DNA of 64,000 nt. It comes from Tenggerimyces flavus (GTDB taxonomy: Bacteria; Actinomycetota; Actinomycetes; Propionibacteriales; Actinopolymorphaceae). The position numbers and the translations under genes are program-made. The notes under the pieces were generated by a model, which worked only from the letters and a program-made list of their open reading frames with translations, made no database searches and was not told the DNA's origin. Of this stretch, positions 42,380-53,469 are shown in pieces. The stretch is taken from assembly GCF_016907715.1 (NCBI RefSeq), contig NZ_JAFBCM010000001.1, positions 1,550,001 to 1,614,000 on the forward strand, in the 5' to 3' direction. Position 1 is the stretch's first letter, and every line of letters starts with the position of its first letter.

Positions 42380-44011
42380 CTACCGCGAGCCTGAGGCCTT
42401 CGCGTACGCGGCCTCGTACTCGTCGCGGATCGTGTCACCGCCGTCCTTGCGCCACGTGTCCACCGCTTCCTTCCACGTGGACACGGGTTTCTGGCCGCGC
42501 AGGATCTCGGTCCGCGCGTCGGTCAGCTTGGCGGAGAGCTGCGCGTTCTTCGCCGCCTCGGTCTCGGAGTAGAGGCCGAGCGTCGGGTCTCGGTCGATGA
42601 TCTCCAGCGCGGCCTCCTGATAGTCGAACCGCGCCTGGGCGACCCGCTGCAGGCCAGGGTCGTAGATGACCTGCGTCCCGTCGGACAGGTACTTGAACGG
42701 AACCAGCCGGAGCGTCTGCCCGCTGGCGTTGACGATCGGGTCGGTTCCCTTCAGCGTGTACGTCACGTTCTCGACGCCGTAGTTGCGCAGGACGTACTCG
42801 GCCGAGCCGAACGGGGTCGCCAGCCAGTCGAGCAGCCGCAGCAGCTCTTTGACCCGGGAAGGATCGGACTTCTTGATCGCCGTCATCGCCTGGATCACGG
42901 CGCCACGACCGTGCACCGGCTTGGTGGTGCCGTCGTAGCTGAACGGCAGGATCGTGGCCAACTGGAAGCCCTGCACGGCCGCGCCCCACATCTCGTACTT
43001 GCTCCAACCAACGAACCCCCCGATCACCAGGGGCGTTCTGCCCTGGGTGAACCAGTCGTTGCGCTGGTTGTTCGTCGCCGTCATGCCGTCGGGATGGAAG
43101 ACTTCTGCCGCGACCAGCGCGCGGGTGTCCTCGAGCGCGGCCTCGTACTGCTCCAGTTCGAGGTTGGCGGTGAACGCACCGTCCTTCTCGATCCATGCCG
43201 ACGGGACGCCCAACGCCGCGGTGATCATCCCGAGCACACCGCCCGGGTCGCCGCACGCCCACCGCGAGCCGCGCTTGTCGGTCAGTGCGGTGAGCAGGTC
43301 CTTGAACTCGGCGAAGGTCGTAGGCTGCAGCGAAAGTCCTTGCTTGTCGAGCAGATCCTTACGCGCGAACATGGTGCCGGAGACCGGCGGCCGGGCGATG
43401 GGGATGCCCCAGATCGAACCGTCGAGCATGGTCTCGCGCCACGAGTCGGTGGCGAGCCCGGCGAGGTTCGGGTAGGCCTGGATCGCGTCGCCGGCGAGGT
43501 GTTCGCTGAGGTCGGTGAACTTCGACTTCAGCAGTCCGGGCAGTTGCTGGACCTGGCCGTAGATGGTCACCAGGTCGGGCAGGTCGTCACTCGCGATCGT
43601 CGTCGCGAAGCGCTGAGCGTAGTCCGCGGACGGCGCGTAGGTGATGGACAGATCGCCGCCGATCTGCTCGTTCACCTTCTGCCACAGGGGATTCTCCGCA
43701 AGGCCGGGCGCGACCGGGTCGAACGTGTACGTCAGCCCCTTGACGGTGCCGCCGCCCAGCGGCTTGTCCTTGAACGCCGCGGCGGGGTTCGGCGGGTACC
43801 GGAAGTACGCGTTCATCCCGCCGGGATACGCGCTCTTCAGGTCGGGTTTCACGATGCCCGGGTCGGCGAAGCTCGGCAGCTCCGAGGCCCGGATCGTCCC
43901 GGACGCTTGCTTCGGTTCGGGTCCTCCGCAGGCGGTTCCCGCGGCGCCGACGACGGCGAGCGCCGACAGCCCCCGCAGCAGTTCGCGCCGTGTCATGGGG
44001 TGGAGTTCCAT
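42380..44011 (-). CDS. Extracellular solute-binding lipoprotein (LplA-type)
   Basis: A 543-residue lipoprotein of ABC sugar uptake. The signal peptide combines a twin-arginine start (TRRELLRGLSALAVVG) with a lipobox (AGTAC, Cys near residue 28), so it is exported folded or unfolded and lipid-anchored. The mature part shows family 1 features (DLPDLVTIYGQVQQLPGLL, FTDLSEHLAG, WGIPIARPP). It is longer than ordinary sugar binders, as in the LplA group for oligosaccharides. No permease genes are in the window. An AAAGGAG sequence precedes the ATG. Confidence 0.85.
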   Translation of the reverse strand: MELHPMTRRELLRGLSALAVVGAAGTACGGPEPKQASGTIRASELPSFADPGIVKPDLKSAYPGGMNAYFRYPPNPAAAFKDKPLGGGTVKGLTYTFDPVAPGLAENPLWQKVNEQIGGDLSITYAPSADYAQRFATTIASDDLPDLVTIYGQVQQLPGLLKSKFTDLSEHLAGDAIQAYPNLAGLATDSWRETMLDGSIWGIPIARPPVSGTMFARKDLLDKQGLSLQPTTFAEFKDLLTALTDKRGSRWACGDPGGVLGMITAALGVPSAWIEKDGAFTANLELEQYEAALEDTRALVAAEVFHPDGMTATNNQRNDWFTQGRTPLVIGGFVGWSKYEMWGAAVQGFQLATILPFSYDGTTKPVHGRGAVIQAMTAIKKSDPSRVKELLRLLDWLATPFGSAEYVLRNYGVENVTYTLKGTDPIVNASGQTLRLVPFKYLSDGTQVIYDPGLQRVAQARFDYQEAALEIIDRDPTLGLYSETEAAKNAQLSAKLTDARTEILRGQKPVSTWKEAVDTWRKDGGDTIRDEYEAAYAKASGSR

Positions 44012-44064
44012 CGCGCTCGGCTCCTTTCGTCGTCGAGGGATGCGGGGTGGAACGTGCGGGAGCG

Positions 44065-45312
44065 TCAGCCGACCTTCTCGGCGACCGCCTCCAGAGCCTT
44101 GGCGACCATCTCGCGCAGCCGGTCGTGCGCGCGTGCGCGAGCCTGGTCGGTGGCCGCCCGGGCGGCTGGCAGGTCGGCATGGGTCCGGGCGACCCAGTCG
44201 GTGACGTCACCGGTGGCGGTCGGCGACGCGAGCTCGACGACCTGCCGGTCGAGGTCGGCGCACATCCGCCCCTTGATCGTGTCGGTCGGTTGTCGCAGGT
44301 AGAGAGCGGGAACGCCTTCGGCCAACGCCAGCAGGGGCGAATGGCACTCCATGCTCAGCACCGCGGCGGCATGTCGATAGACGGCGCTGGCCTCGGTGAC
44401 GTCCCAGAACCGCGGCAGCACGTGCACCTGGCCCGCGACGTCCTCGGGGAACGTGCCCGCGAGCCGCTGCTCGGCGAGCTCGACCTCGTACGTCATCTCC
44501 GGAACGACGAGCGCGGGCATGCCGGTCTGCCGGACCCAGTCGACGATGCCCTGACGGAGCACGGCGAGGTCGGATTCGACGTAGCCCTCGTTGTACGCGT
44601 CGCGGCGCAGGTCCTCCGCCCGCGGTGCGTGGCCGCGGATGCGGTAATAGGGCGTGTAGCGCAGCCGCGGCACCGCACAGAGGAACCTGCCAGGAACGAG
44701 CCCGTAGGTCTGGAGGATCTTGGTAGCGTGCTCGTCGTCGGCGAGGTCGAAGATCACCGTCGCGTCCGGGCCGAACGCGAGCTCGGGCACGGGAAGCCCT
44801 TGTCCGTTGAGGAATCGTTCGGTCAGCGAGTCGCGGCAGTACACGAACGCGGCGTCGTGCAGCAGCTCTCGTTCCACGGGTGTCAACAGGTCCCCGCGGA
44901 GCGCGTCGATCATCGTCGCCGACCGGTCCAGCGTCGCGTGGTACGGGCGCAGCGGGTCGACGGTGATCCCGAAGAAGCCGTACGGCTTGCCCGCGTGGCG
45001 CCGCCACGCGGCGACCTCGGCCTGCGCGACGAGCGAGGGACCGGAGCCGTGGACGAGTAGATCGGCCTCCGCGAACAGCCGTTCCACCGCCGGTGTCGGC
45101 GTGCCGTCCGGCGCGAGCTTGTCGTCCACGACCTCGACGTCGGGAAAGTAGCGGGAGATAAGGCGCCGCACGCCGGTGTCGATGTTCCTTGCCCACAGCG
45201 TGAGTCGCGCCTCGGGAGCGAAGCGCCGGAACGCCTCCAGCGTGCCGGGGCTGTGCGCGACGTCCCCGATGTTCACGGTCTGCCAACCGGCCACGACAGC
45301 GATCTGGACCAT
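44065..45312 (-). CDS. Polysaccharide pyruvyl transferase family protein
   Basis: A 415-residue protein of the PF04230 type. It begins with a Rossmann strand (MVQIAVVAGWQTVNIGDVAHSPG) and shows LLVHGSGPSLVAQAEV, YGFFGITVDPLRP and FVYCRDSLTERFL in its first half. Further motifs are FGPDATVIFDL and ECHSPLLALAEGVPALYLRQ in the second. The family includes pyruvyl transferases of exopolysaccharide synthesis (CsaB, WcaK), but many members are untested. It lies 53 bases upstream of the lipoprotein gene on the same strand, so they likely share a transcript controlled by the LacI-type repressor. Confidence 0.75.
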   Translation of the reverse strand: MVQIAVVAGWQTVNIGDVAHSPGTLEAFRRFAPEARLTLWARNIDTGVRRLISRYFPDVEVVDDKLAPDGTPTPAVERLFAEADLLVHGSGPSLVAQAEVAAWRRHAGKPYGFFGITVDPLRPYHATLDRSATMIDALRGDLLTPVERELLHDAAFVYCRDSLTERFLNGQGLPVPELAFGPDATVIFDLADDEHATKILQTYGLVPGRFLCAVPRLRYTPYYRIRGHAPRAEDLRRDAYNEGYVESDLAVLRQGIVDWVRQTGMPALVVPEMTYEVELAEQRLAGTFPEDVAGQVHVLPRFWDVTEASAVYRHAAAVLSMECHSPLLALAEGVPALYLRQPTDTIKGRMCADLDRQVVELASPTATGDVTDWVARTHADLPAARAATDQARARAHDRLREMVAKALEAVAEKVG

Positions 45313-45370
45313 CCGCAGGCTTCTCCGTCCGTCGGACTCGCACCGTCATCGACGCCAGCATGCTGGCACA

Positions 45371-45388
45371 TGATTAATCGCATAATCA
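45371..45388. promoter_or_regulatory. LacI-type operator
   Basis: TGATTAATCGCATAATCA has TGATTA and TAATCA inverted arms around a central CG, the usual form of LacI-family operators. It lies 58 bases upstream of the pyruvyl-transferase-like gene and just past the end of the lacI-type gene on the same strand. Confidence 0.6.
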
Positions 45389-45440
45389 AGTGCCCTCGGC
45401 AGCTCTTCTCGCCGTTCGGGACTGCGGCTGCCGGCGCGAC

Positions 45441-46466
45441 TCAGACGCGCGGCGGCGCCGTCGAGCCGCGGTCGATCAGCCGCGGGCGTGGCGTGGACAC
45501 GACCGCGGAGCGGACCTTCACGCCGTCGATCATCTTCCGGAGCGTCCGGTACCCCCGCATCCCCGCCTCGTAGAGCGGCATGCGCACGGTCGTCGGCGCG
45601 GGACGCATCGCGTCGGCGAACGGGAGGTCCTGGTAGACGACGATCGAAAGGTCGTCCGGAACCCGCACGCCGGCGTCGACGATCGCCGCGACAGCGTTCT
45701 GCGCGACCATGATGTTGTCGACGAGCAACGCGGTCGGCGGAGCCTCAGATCCCAACAGGGCTTGGACTTCTCGGCCGACGATGTCCGCGTCGTACCCGCA
45801 CTGCCGGACCAGGGACGGCTCCACCGAGACGCCGAACGCGCGCAACGCCTGGAGGTATCCCTCGACCCGAGGGCCGCCGAGCGTGGCGGACTCGGGTCCC
45901 CCCACCATGGCGACGCGGCGGTGTCCCAGCTCGAGCAGGTGCTCGGTCGCGGTAGCGATGCCGGCGACGTCGTCGACCCAGACGCTGGTGTGGCCGCGCG
46001 GAACCGGCGTCTGCAGGATCACGAACGGGATCCGGCGACCGATCAGCTCGGTGATCGTCTCCGTTCCCCAGTGCGTCGAGCGGACGAGGAAGCCGTCCAC
46101 CATGCCGGTTCCGGCCATCCTGCTCATCAGCCGGCTCCCCGGTTCGATCCACAGGGCGTCGGCCAGCATCAGCACGTCGCCGTTCTCCTCCGCCGCCGCG
46201 TGCATGCCGCGGATCGCGAACTCGAACACCGGGTTGGCGATCTTGGGGACGACGGCAGCGATCACGCCGGAACGCGACATGCTGAGCGACTTCGCCGCGT
46301 GGTTCACGCGGTAGCCCGTCTCGGCGATGGCATGCGCCACCCGCTCGCGGGTCGCCTCGCTCATCCGGATGTTGTTCGTGCCACCCGAGATCACCGCTGA
46401 CACGACAGCCGTCGAGACGCCCGCCTTCTCCGCGACGTCCTTGAGCGTCACCTGTCGATCGCCCAT
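45441..46466 (-). CDS. LacI-family transcriptional repressor
   Basis: A 341-residue regulator. The N-terminal helix-turn-helix and hinge (VTLKDVAEKAGVSTAVVSAVI, RVAHAIAETGYRVNHAAKSL) are typical. The periplasmic-binding-like core includes VIAAVVPKIANPVFEFAIRG, MVDGFLVRSTHWG and VWVDDVAGIATATEHLLELGHRRVAMVGGP. It probably senses a sugar and controls the downstream pyruvyl-transferase-like and lipoprotein genes through the site at 45371-45388. Its stop is 128 bases before that gene pair. Confidence 0.88.
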   Translation of the reverse strand: MGDRQVTLKDVAEKAGVSTAVVSAVISGGTNNIRMSEATRERVAHAIAETGYRVNHAAKSLSMSRSGVIAAVVPKIANPVFEFAIRGMHAAAEENGDVLMLADALWIEPGSRLMSRMAGTGMVDGFLVRSTHWGTETITELIGRRIPFVILQTPVPRGHTSVWVDDVAGIATATEHLLELGHRRVAMVGGPESATLGGPRVEGYLQALRAFGVSVEPSLVRQCGYDADIVGREVQALLGSEAPPTALLVDNIMVAQNAVAAIVDAGVRVPDDLSIVVYQDLPFADAMRPAPTTVRMPLYEAGMRGYRTLRKMIDGVKVRSAVVSTPRPRLIDRGSTAPPRV

Positions 46467-46523
46467 GATTCAGAGCCTAACGACCACGTACGCCATCGAC
46501 GCGTTCCCTGGGACAGGAATGCT

Positions 46524-46557
46524 CTGGCCTCCGACACGACGCTGTGTCGGAGGCCAG
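46524..46557 (-). terminator. Hairpin terminator after GHL10 gene (family 4, copy 2)
   Basis: CTGGCCTCCGACAC (46524-46537) pairs perfectly with GTGTCGGAGGCCAG (46544-46557) around six bases. It lies 16 bases downstream of the GHL10 stop. The stem shares CTGG-N-C, CGACAC and CCAGAA with the 50-bp palindrome at 6009-6058. Confidence 0.65.
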
Positions 46558-46572
46558 AATTTCCGTAGCGGA

Positions 46573-48177
46573 TTAGTGCCTCTTGAACAGTGGCGAGAGC
46601 GAGGCCTTCGCCACCTTGCCCTTCTTGATATGGACCGCGTCGAGGTGCTTGCCGACGACGCCCTTGGGGAGCTTCGCCTCGATCAGCCAGGTGCCGGGGC
46701 GAAGGTCGACGAAGCCGAACCAGCCGGTGCCGTCGGTCACCCGACCGGTCACCTTCTGGCCTGTCACCACGTTGCGCGCGGTGATCGAGACCTGGTCCAG
46801 CGGCGTTCCGTCGTGGAGCTTCAGGGAGCCGACGACCGCACCGGTCTTCGGGCTCTCCTTCCAGTCCATCTTCGGCACCTTGGCCTTGTCGGCGAAGAGG
46901 GGCTGCTCACCCAGCGGATCCGCCGTCGTCAGCGCGGCCGCGAGCGCGGGCCGTTCCGTCGCCGCCGGAGCCTGCCCCGCCGTCACGGCCAGGGTCGGCG
47001 CCGCGTACGAGTAGCCGCTCCACCCGATCACCGAGTTCCCCGCCGCCGAGGGCTTGAACGCCTCCCGCGCCTGGATCACGCTGTTCGGGATCGTGTTGAG
47101 GTAGATCGCCGGACCGACGACGTTCTGCCGCCCGTACTGGTGATCCTTCAGATACTCGTTCCACTCCCGGTACATGTTCACGTGGTCCGGGTTCAGCTCG
47201 CGCTTGTAGTTCATAGCGACGACCGTGTCGAGGATTCCCTCGTCCAGCCACGAACGCCAGTCCTGCATGACTTCCTTGTACGTACGCGTGCCTTCCCAGC
47301 CACCAGGCGTCGCGCTGGGCCCGTGCTCGTACACGATCCCGTCGATCGACAGCCGCGCCTTCGGGTTGACCTCGGCCATCCCGAGGTAGATACGGCGGAC
47401 GATGTTCGACACCTGGTCGCGCCGCCACTGGCTCCACTGCGGGTCGGACGGAACGGGAATGTCCGTTCGACCGGTCAGGGCGTGGAACCGCTTCAGCGCG
47501 GTCTCGGTGTAGCCCCACTCGCCGGCAGCCGAGGTGAGGCTGTAGTCCGGGTAGCGGATGAAGTCGAGGTTCATGCCGTCGACGTCGTAGTTCTTCGCGA
47601 TGCTGGTGACACCCTTGGCCATGTACTCGGCCGCCGCGGGGTTGCCCGGGTCCATGAACGTGAACGTGTTGTTGTCGACGACCTCGGTGCCGTCGTACCG
47701 CTTGTTCACCCAGCGGTCCGCACCCGTGGCGTTCAGGCCGTGGGTGTTGAAGACGTGGTCGGCCTGCGGCGGTGCGGTCGCGAGGTGCCACATCGGGGCG
47801 ACGTTCACCCAGGCGTGGACCTGCAGGCCGGCCGCGTGGGCCTTGTCGATGATCATGTCGAGCGGGTCGTACGGCGGCGGGTCGACCGCGACGTGGGTCT
47901 TCGGGTAGGTCGACCGGTTGCAGAAGCAGTCCTGCCAGCGCCCGACCTGGACGATGAGCACGTTCGCGTTGATCGCTTGGGCGTCCTTGATGAGCTGGTC
48001 GCCCTGAGCTGGGGTGTAGATGCCCGCGTTGAACGAGTCGACCCAGTAGCTACGCCACTGTTTCTGCACCGCCGATCCCTTCGACCCAGGCTCGGCGAGC
48101 GCGGTGGTGGCCGATGGGGCGGCCACGAGCGCGCCGGCGAGAACGATGCCGAGTATCGCGCTGAGGGTACGTCGCAA
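46573..48177 (-). CDS. Secreted GHL10-type glycoside hydrolase-like protein
   Basis: A 534-residue exported protein. A signal peptide (MRRTLSAILGIVLAGALVAA, Ala-rich cleavage) is followed by a GHL10 (DUF187) barrel (about residues 38-370). Signature blocks are RSYWVDSFNAGIYTPAQ, ANVLIVQVGRWQDCF, HAWVNVAPMWHL, DVDGMNLDFIRYPD with acidic residues, and LDTVVAMNYKREL. A C-terminal carboxypeptidase-regulatory-like beta domain (about 440-530) is present. GHL10 relatives cleave glucosaminyl-type polymers, by inference only. Its own transcript ends at the hairpin downstream. Confidence 0.82.
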   Translation of the reverse strand: MRRTLSAILGIVLAGALVAAPSATTALAEPGSKGSAVQKQWRSYWVDSFNAGIYTPAQGDQLIKDAQAINANVLIVQVGRWQDCFCNRSTYPKTHVAVDPPPYDPLDMIIDKAHAAGLQVHAWVNVAPMWHLATAPPQADHVFNTHGLNATGADRWVNKRYDGTEVVDNNTFTFMDPGNPAAAEYMAKGVTSIAKNYDVDGMNLDFIRYPDYSLTSAAGEWGYTETALKRFHALTGRTDIPVPSDPQWSQWRRDQVSNIVRRIYLGMAEVNPKARLSIDGIVYEHGPSATPGGWEGTRTYKEVMQDWRSWLDEGILDTVVAMNYKRELNPDHVNMYREWNEYLKDHQYGRQNVVGPAIYLNTIPNSVIQAREAFKPSAAGNSVIGWSGYSYAAPTLAVTAGQAPAATERPALAAALTTADPLGEQPLFADKAKVPKMDWKESPKTGAVVGSLKLHDGTPLDQVSITARNVVTGQKVTGRVTDGTGWFGFVDLRPGTWLIEAKLPKGVVGKHLDAVHIKKGKVAKASLSPLFKRH

Positions 48178-48307
48178 TGCCTTCTCCCTCCCTGCTTACC
48201 GGCGCACAGTAAGGGGTGAACAATTGCCGGATTGGTTGACGTTACTGTGAATGGCCAACATGAGCAACGACCGATCGCGGACTGCTTAGCCTCCGTGGAG
48301 GATGGGT

Positions 48308-50606
<2,299 letters not shown>

Positions 50607-50704
50607 CCCCTTCTGTGCGGGCTCGTTCTGCACTGGGTGGGCAGACAGGGTCTGTTACCGGGGAGTACTGTGTGCCGCTTCCGGATCGCTTTGGAGGGGT
50701 GAGG

Positions 50705-51805
50705 ATGGTTATGCGCGGAATCGCGCGAACCGTTGGCGCGATCGCCGGCGCCGGCGCTGTGGTGGTCGCGACCGCGATGCCCGGAGCCGCCGTACCTCCG
50801 CCGGTCAGCCAGGCCTGGGGCAGCGCGCTCACCGTGAGCCTGGGCGGACAGAACACCGGAACGGGTGAGTTCGAGGCCCGCCACGACGGCAAGCGGATGC
50901 GTACGGTCGGCCGCAACAAGCCGATCCTCCCGCTGCTCGACGGTCAGCAGACGGTCGTCGGCGGCTCGCTCGGCCAGGACGCCACGGCTTCCTCCGACGG
51001 CGACTCCGCGGCGTGCGCCGGCGTGGTCGGGCGGGACGGGTCGGTCGAGGTCGGCCCGCACGGGAGCTGCCTGACCGGGAACGACGGGCGCATCGTGCTG
51101 TCTCTGGGCGAGCTGCCGGAGCTGGGGCTGGGCACGATCCTGCCCGAGCTGCCGAAGCTGCCCGAGATCCCGGAGCTGCCGAAGCTGCCTACTGACCTGC
51201 CGGACCTGGGACTGCGGCTGGTCGGACAGGCGATCACCGCGCGCTGCGACGCCGACAAGGACAGTGCCTCCGGCTCGTCGAAGGTCGCGGACCTCGAGCT
51301 GGTGGGCGTTCTGGACGGCAAGGAGATCCCGCTGCTGTCGATCCCGCCGTCGGGGACGACCGTGGGTCTCGGCGAGATCCTGTCGAAGCTGGGGATTCCC
51401 GGGCTGGACGAGCTGCTCGCGCAGCTGCCGTCGGATCAGCTGCCGTCCGACGTGCTGGTGCTGCGGACCGACGAGCAGGTGCGGGAGAAGGGCCGGCTGA
51501 CGGTCACCGCGCTGCGGGTCGCTGTAGCGCCGACGTCGCTCGCGGACATCCGGGTGGCGAAGGTGACCTGCGGGCCGAACCGCGAGCTCGTGCACGCGCG
51601 GCCCACCTCCTCGCCGACGCCCTCGCCCGTTCCGACGAACCGGCCGGCGCCGACCTCGGTGCCGACGGCCGTTCCGGCGGGTCTTGCTTCGATGCCTGGC
51701 GCGACGCCGGTGTCCTCGGGTCTCGGGGTCGGGACGCTCGCGCTGCTCGGCCTCGGCGGTCTGGCGCTCGGGGTGCTGCTGCACCGCCGTCGCCGTACCA
51801 GCTGA
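50705..51805 (+). CDS. Exported surface protein with C-terminal transmembrane anchor (sortase partner)
   Basis: A 366-residue protein. A signal peptide (GIARTVGAIAGAGAVVVATA, cleavage near GAAVP) is followed by an extracellular domain with Leu-Pro repeats (LPELPKLPEIPELPKLPTDL). A Ser/Thr/Pro-rich wall-spanning stretch (SSPTPSPVPTNRPAPT) leads to a C-terminal hydrophobic helix and RRRR tail. This is the layout of a sortase substrate, but there is no clear LPXTG; SMPGATPVSSG stands where the motif should be. A sortase gene follows 10 bases later. GGAGGGG precedes the ATG. Confidence 0.65.
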   Translation: MVMRGIARTVGAIAGAGAVVVATAMPGAAVPPPVSQAWGSALTVSLGGQNTGTGEFEARHDGKRMRTVGRNKPILPLLDGQQTVVGGSLGQDATASSDGDSAACAGVVGRDGSVEVGPHGSCLTGNDGRIVLSLGELPELGLGTILPELPKLPEIPELPKLPTDLPDLGLRLVGQAITARCDADKDSASGSSKVADLELVGVLDGKEIPLLSIPPSGTTVGLGEILSKLGIPGLDELLAQLPSDQLPSDVLVLRTDEQVREKGRLTVTALRVAVAPTSLADIRVAKVTCGPNRELVHARPTSSPTPSPVPTNRPAPTSVPTAVPAGLASMPGATPVSSGLGVGTLALLGLGGLALGVLLHRRRRTS

Positions 51806-51815
51806 GTCTGTCGTC

Positions 51816-52445
51816 GTGGCGTCGGAGGATTCTGGCAACGTCGTCAAGAACGTCGGCACGCTGGTCGGGGTGCTGCTGTTCGTCGGACTGGTCGCCTGGG
51901 GCCCGTTCGGCGTGGGCGAGATCGTGACGCGGGCGGTCGCGCCCAAGCCCGCGCCGACGGTGTCGGTGCCGACGTTGCAGCCGTCGTCACCGCAGGAGTT
52001 GGTGATCCCGCGCCTGAAGGTGAAGGCGCGGGTGGTCTCGGTGGAGCTGCGCGGCGACCTGACGTTGCAGCCGCCTCGTTCGCCGTCGTTGGTCGGCTGG
52101 TGGACGGGCTCGGCGCGGCCGGGCACGTCCCGCGGTGGAACGGTGATCGCCGGCCACACCGTGCACACCGGCGGCGGAGCGTTGGACTCGCTGCCGACGC
52201 TGCGGGTGGGTGACCGGGTGGACGTGCGGACGAAGGTGGGCACGATGCGGTACCGGGTGGACGAGGTGGTGACGTACCACAAGGACCAGGTGGCGCGCGA
52301 GGCGTCGGAGATCTTCGGCCAGGATCGTTCGGCCCGCTTGGTGGTCGTGACCTGCGACGAGTGGGACGGCTCGTCGTACCTGTCGAACGTGGTGGCGTAC
52401 GCGACGCCGGTGCAGGCAATCCCAGTGGCGAAGAAGGCGGCCTGA
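51816..52445 (+). CDS. Class E/F-type sortase
   Basis: A 209-residue sortase. An N-terminal transmembrane helix (NVVKNVGTLVGVLLFVGLVA) is followed by the sortase barrel. The catalytic His is in GGTVIAGHTVHTGGGALDSL and the Cys is in RLVVVTCDEWDGSSYLSNVV. The Arg normally found on the strand after the Cys is not obvious. The usual CGG after TC in class E/F enzymes is replaced by CDE. It presumably anchors the product of the preceding gene to the cell wall. GTG start, weak Shine-Dalgarno, probably coupled to the upstream gene. Confidence 0.75.
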   Translation: MASEDSGNVVKNVGTLVGVLLFVGLVAWGPFGVGEIVTRAVAPKPAPTVSVPTLQPSSPQELVIPRLKVKARVVSVELRGDLTLQPPRSPSLVGWWTGSARPGTSRGGTVIAGHTVHTGGGALDSLPTLRVGDRVDVRTKVGTMRYRVDEVVTYHKDQVAREASEIFGQDRSARLVVVTCDEWDGSSYLSNVVAYATPVQAIPVAKKAA

Positions 52446-52463
52446 CCCCTAGCCTCTGCTGCC

Positions 52464-52979
52464 GTGCCTCCCCTACGTGAACGCCCGCCGATGGTGGCGG
52501 ATGAGCGGACCCAGCTGCTGGGCTGGTTCGAGCTGCAGCGGTCGATCGTGCACCACAAGTGCGAGGGCCTGTCGGACGCGGACGCGCACCGCGTGGTGGT
52601 GCCGACCTCGCCGCTGATGACGGTGGCGGGGCTGGTGTCGCATCTGCGGTGGGTCGAACACACCTGGTTCGAGGTCCTCTTCCGCGGCGGCGTGGCCGAC
52701 AGCCCGGCGTTCTCCGAGGAGCCGGAGGACGCCGACATGATCGTCCCCCCGGACGTGCCGCTGGCCCAGCTGCTGGACGAGTACGCCGCGCAGTGCAAGG
52801 CGTCGAACGAGATCATCGCCGCCCATTCCCTGGACGACGTGGGCAACCACCCCGACTTCGCGGCGGCCCGAGCATCGCTGCGCTGGATGATGATCCACAT
52901 GATCGAGGAAACCGCCCGCCACGCCGGCCACCTCGACCTGATCCGCGAGTTGCTGGACGGTGAGAAGAGCTACTTCTGA
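52464..52979 (+). CDS. DinB/DUF664 family protein
   Basis: A 171-residue four-helix DinB-like protein. It has LLGWFELQRSIVHHKCEGLS, the metal-site histidine in VSHLRWVEHTWFE, and the C-terminal MMIHMIEETARHAGHLDLIRELLDG carrying two further histidines. Members bind a divalent metal; several are mycothiol- or bacillithiol-dependent S-transferases. The substrate is unknown. A GTG at 52464 or an ATG at 52491 could start it. It overlaps the end of the convergent mini-gene by ten bases. Confidence 0.82.
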   Translation: MPPLRERPPMVADERTQLLGWFELQRSIVHHKCEGLSDADAHRVVVPTSPLMTVAGLVSHLRWVEHTWFEVLFRGGVADSPAFSEEPEDADMIVPPDVPLAQLLDEYAAQCKASNEIIAAHSLDDVGNHPDFAAARASLRWMMIHMIEETARHAGHLDLIRELLDGEKSYF

Positions 52980-53203
52980 GCCGTCTCGAAGACCTCGTCG
53001 ATCGTCTTCGCCACCGCGGCGCGACCGATCCAGTCCGTCAATTGCTCGAGGTCCCAGGTCGCGAAAATCCTGGCGCGTATCTCGGACGGCACCTCGAATC
53101 CTCGAGCGTCGAACCGCTCGAACAGGACACCCATGATCCCCATCCTGCGTCCCAGCATCACGTACCTGCGGACGAAGGGGTCGCGATACTCGCGTAGGGC
53201 CAT
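52970..53203 (-). CDS. Free-standing C-terminal domain paralogue 2 of the Rpn-like protein
   Basis: A 77-residue protein beginning MALREYRDPFVRRYVMLGRR. It is colinear with the last 73 residues of the Rpn-like protein (53470-54327), including PSEIRARIFATWDLEQLTDWIGRAAVAKTIDEVF at its end in pieces. No nuclease domain is attached. It starts nine bases after the stop of paralogue 1 and is the last gene of the operon. The first 36 bases are nearly identical in all copies while the rest has diverged. Confidence 0.75.
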   Translation of the reverse strand: MALREYRDPFVRRYVMLGRRMGIMGVLFERFDARGFEVPSEIRARIFATWDLEQLTDWIGRAAVAKTIDEVFETAQK

Positions 53204-53212
53204 GACGGTGGG

Positions 53213-53458
53213 CTATGCGAAGACTTCGTCGAGGGTCTCAGCTGTCACGGCCCGCCGGATCCAAGTCATCAGTCGCTCGGAGTCGTCCGTTTGGTTGATC
53301 CGAGCCCGCACCTCTGCCGGGACAGCGATACCACGGGCCGTCAGCACGGCGATCAGCGACTTCGCTTCGCCCTTCGCTTCGCCGATCACTTCGCCCTCGG
53401 CGCGGCCTTGCATGACGTGCTTGCGGACGAAGGGGTCGCGATACTCGCGTAGAGCCAT
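53213..53458 (-). CDS. Free-standing C-terminal domain paralogue 1 of the Rpn-like protein
   Basis: An 81-residue protein beginning MALREYRDPFVRKHVMQGRA. It has a short charged insertion (EGEVIGEAKGEAKSL) followed by the conserved tail IAVPAEVRARINQTDDSERLMTWIRRAVTAETLDEVF, described in pieces. It begins 11 bases after the stop of the full-length Rpn-like gene. Its upstream sequence has no strong Shine-Dalgarno, so it probably depends on coupling. Such stand-alone domains could bind the parent protein and act as its regulator. Confidence 0.75.
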   Translation of the reverse strand: MALREYRDPFVRKHVMQGRAEGEVIGEAKGEAKSLIAVLTARGIAVPAEVRARINQTDDSERLMTWIRRAVTAETLDEVFA

Positions 53459-53469
53459 GGAGATGCGGC

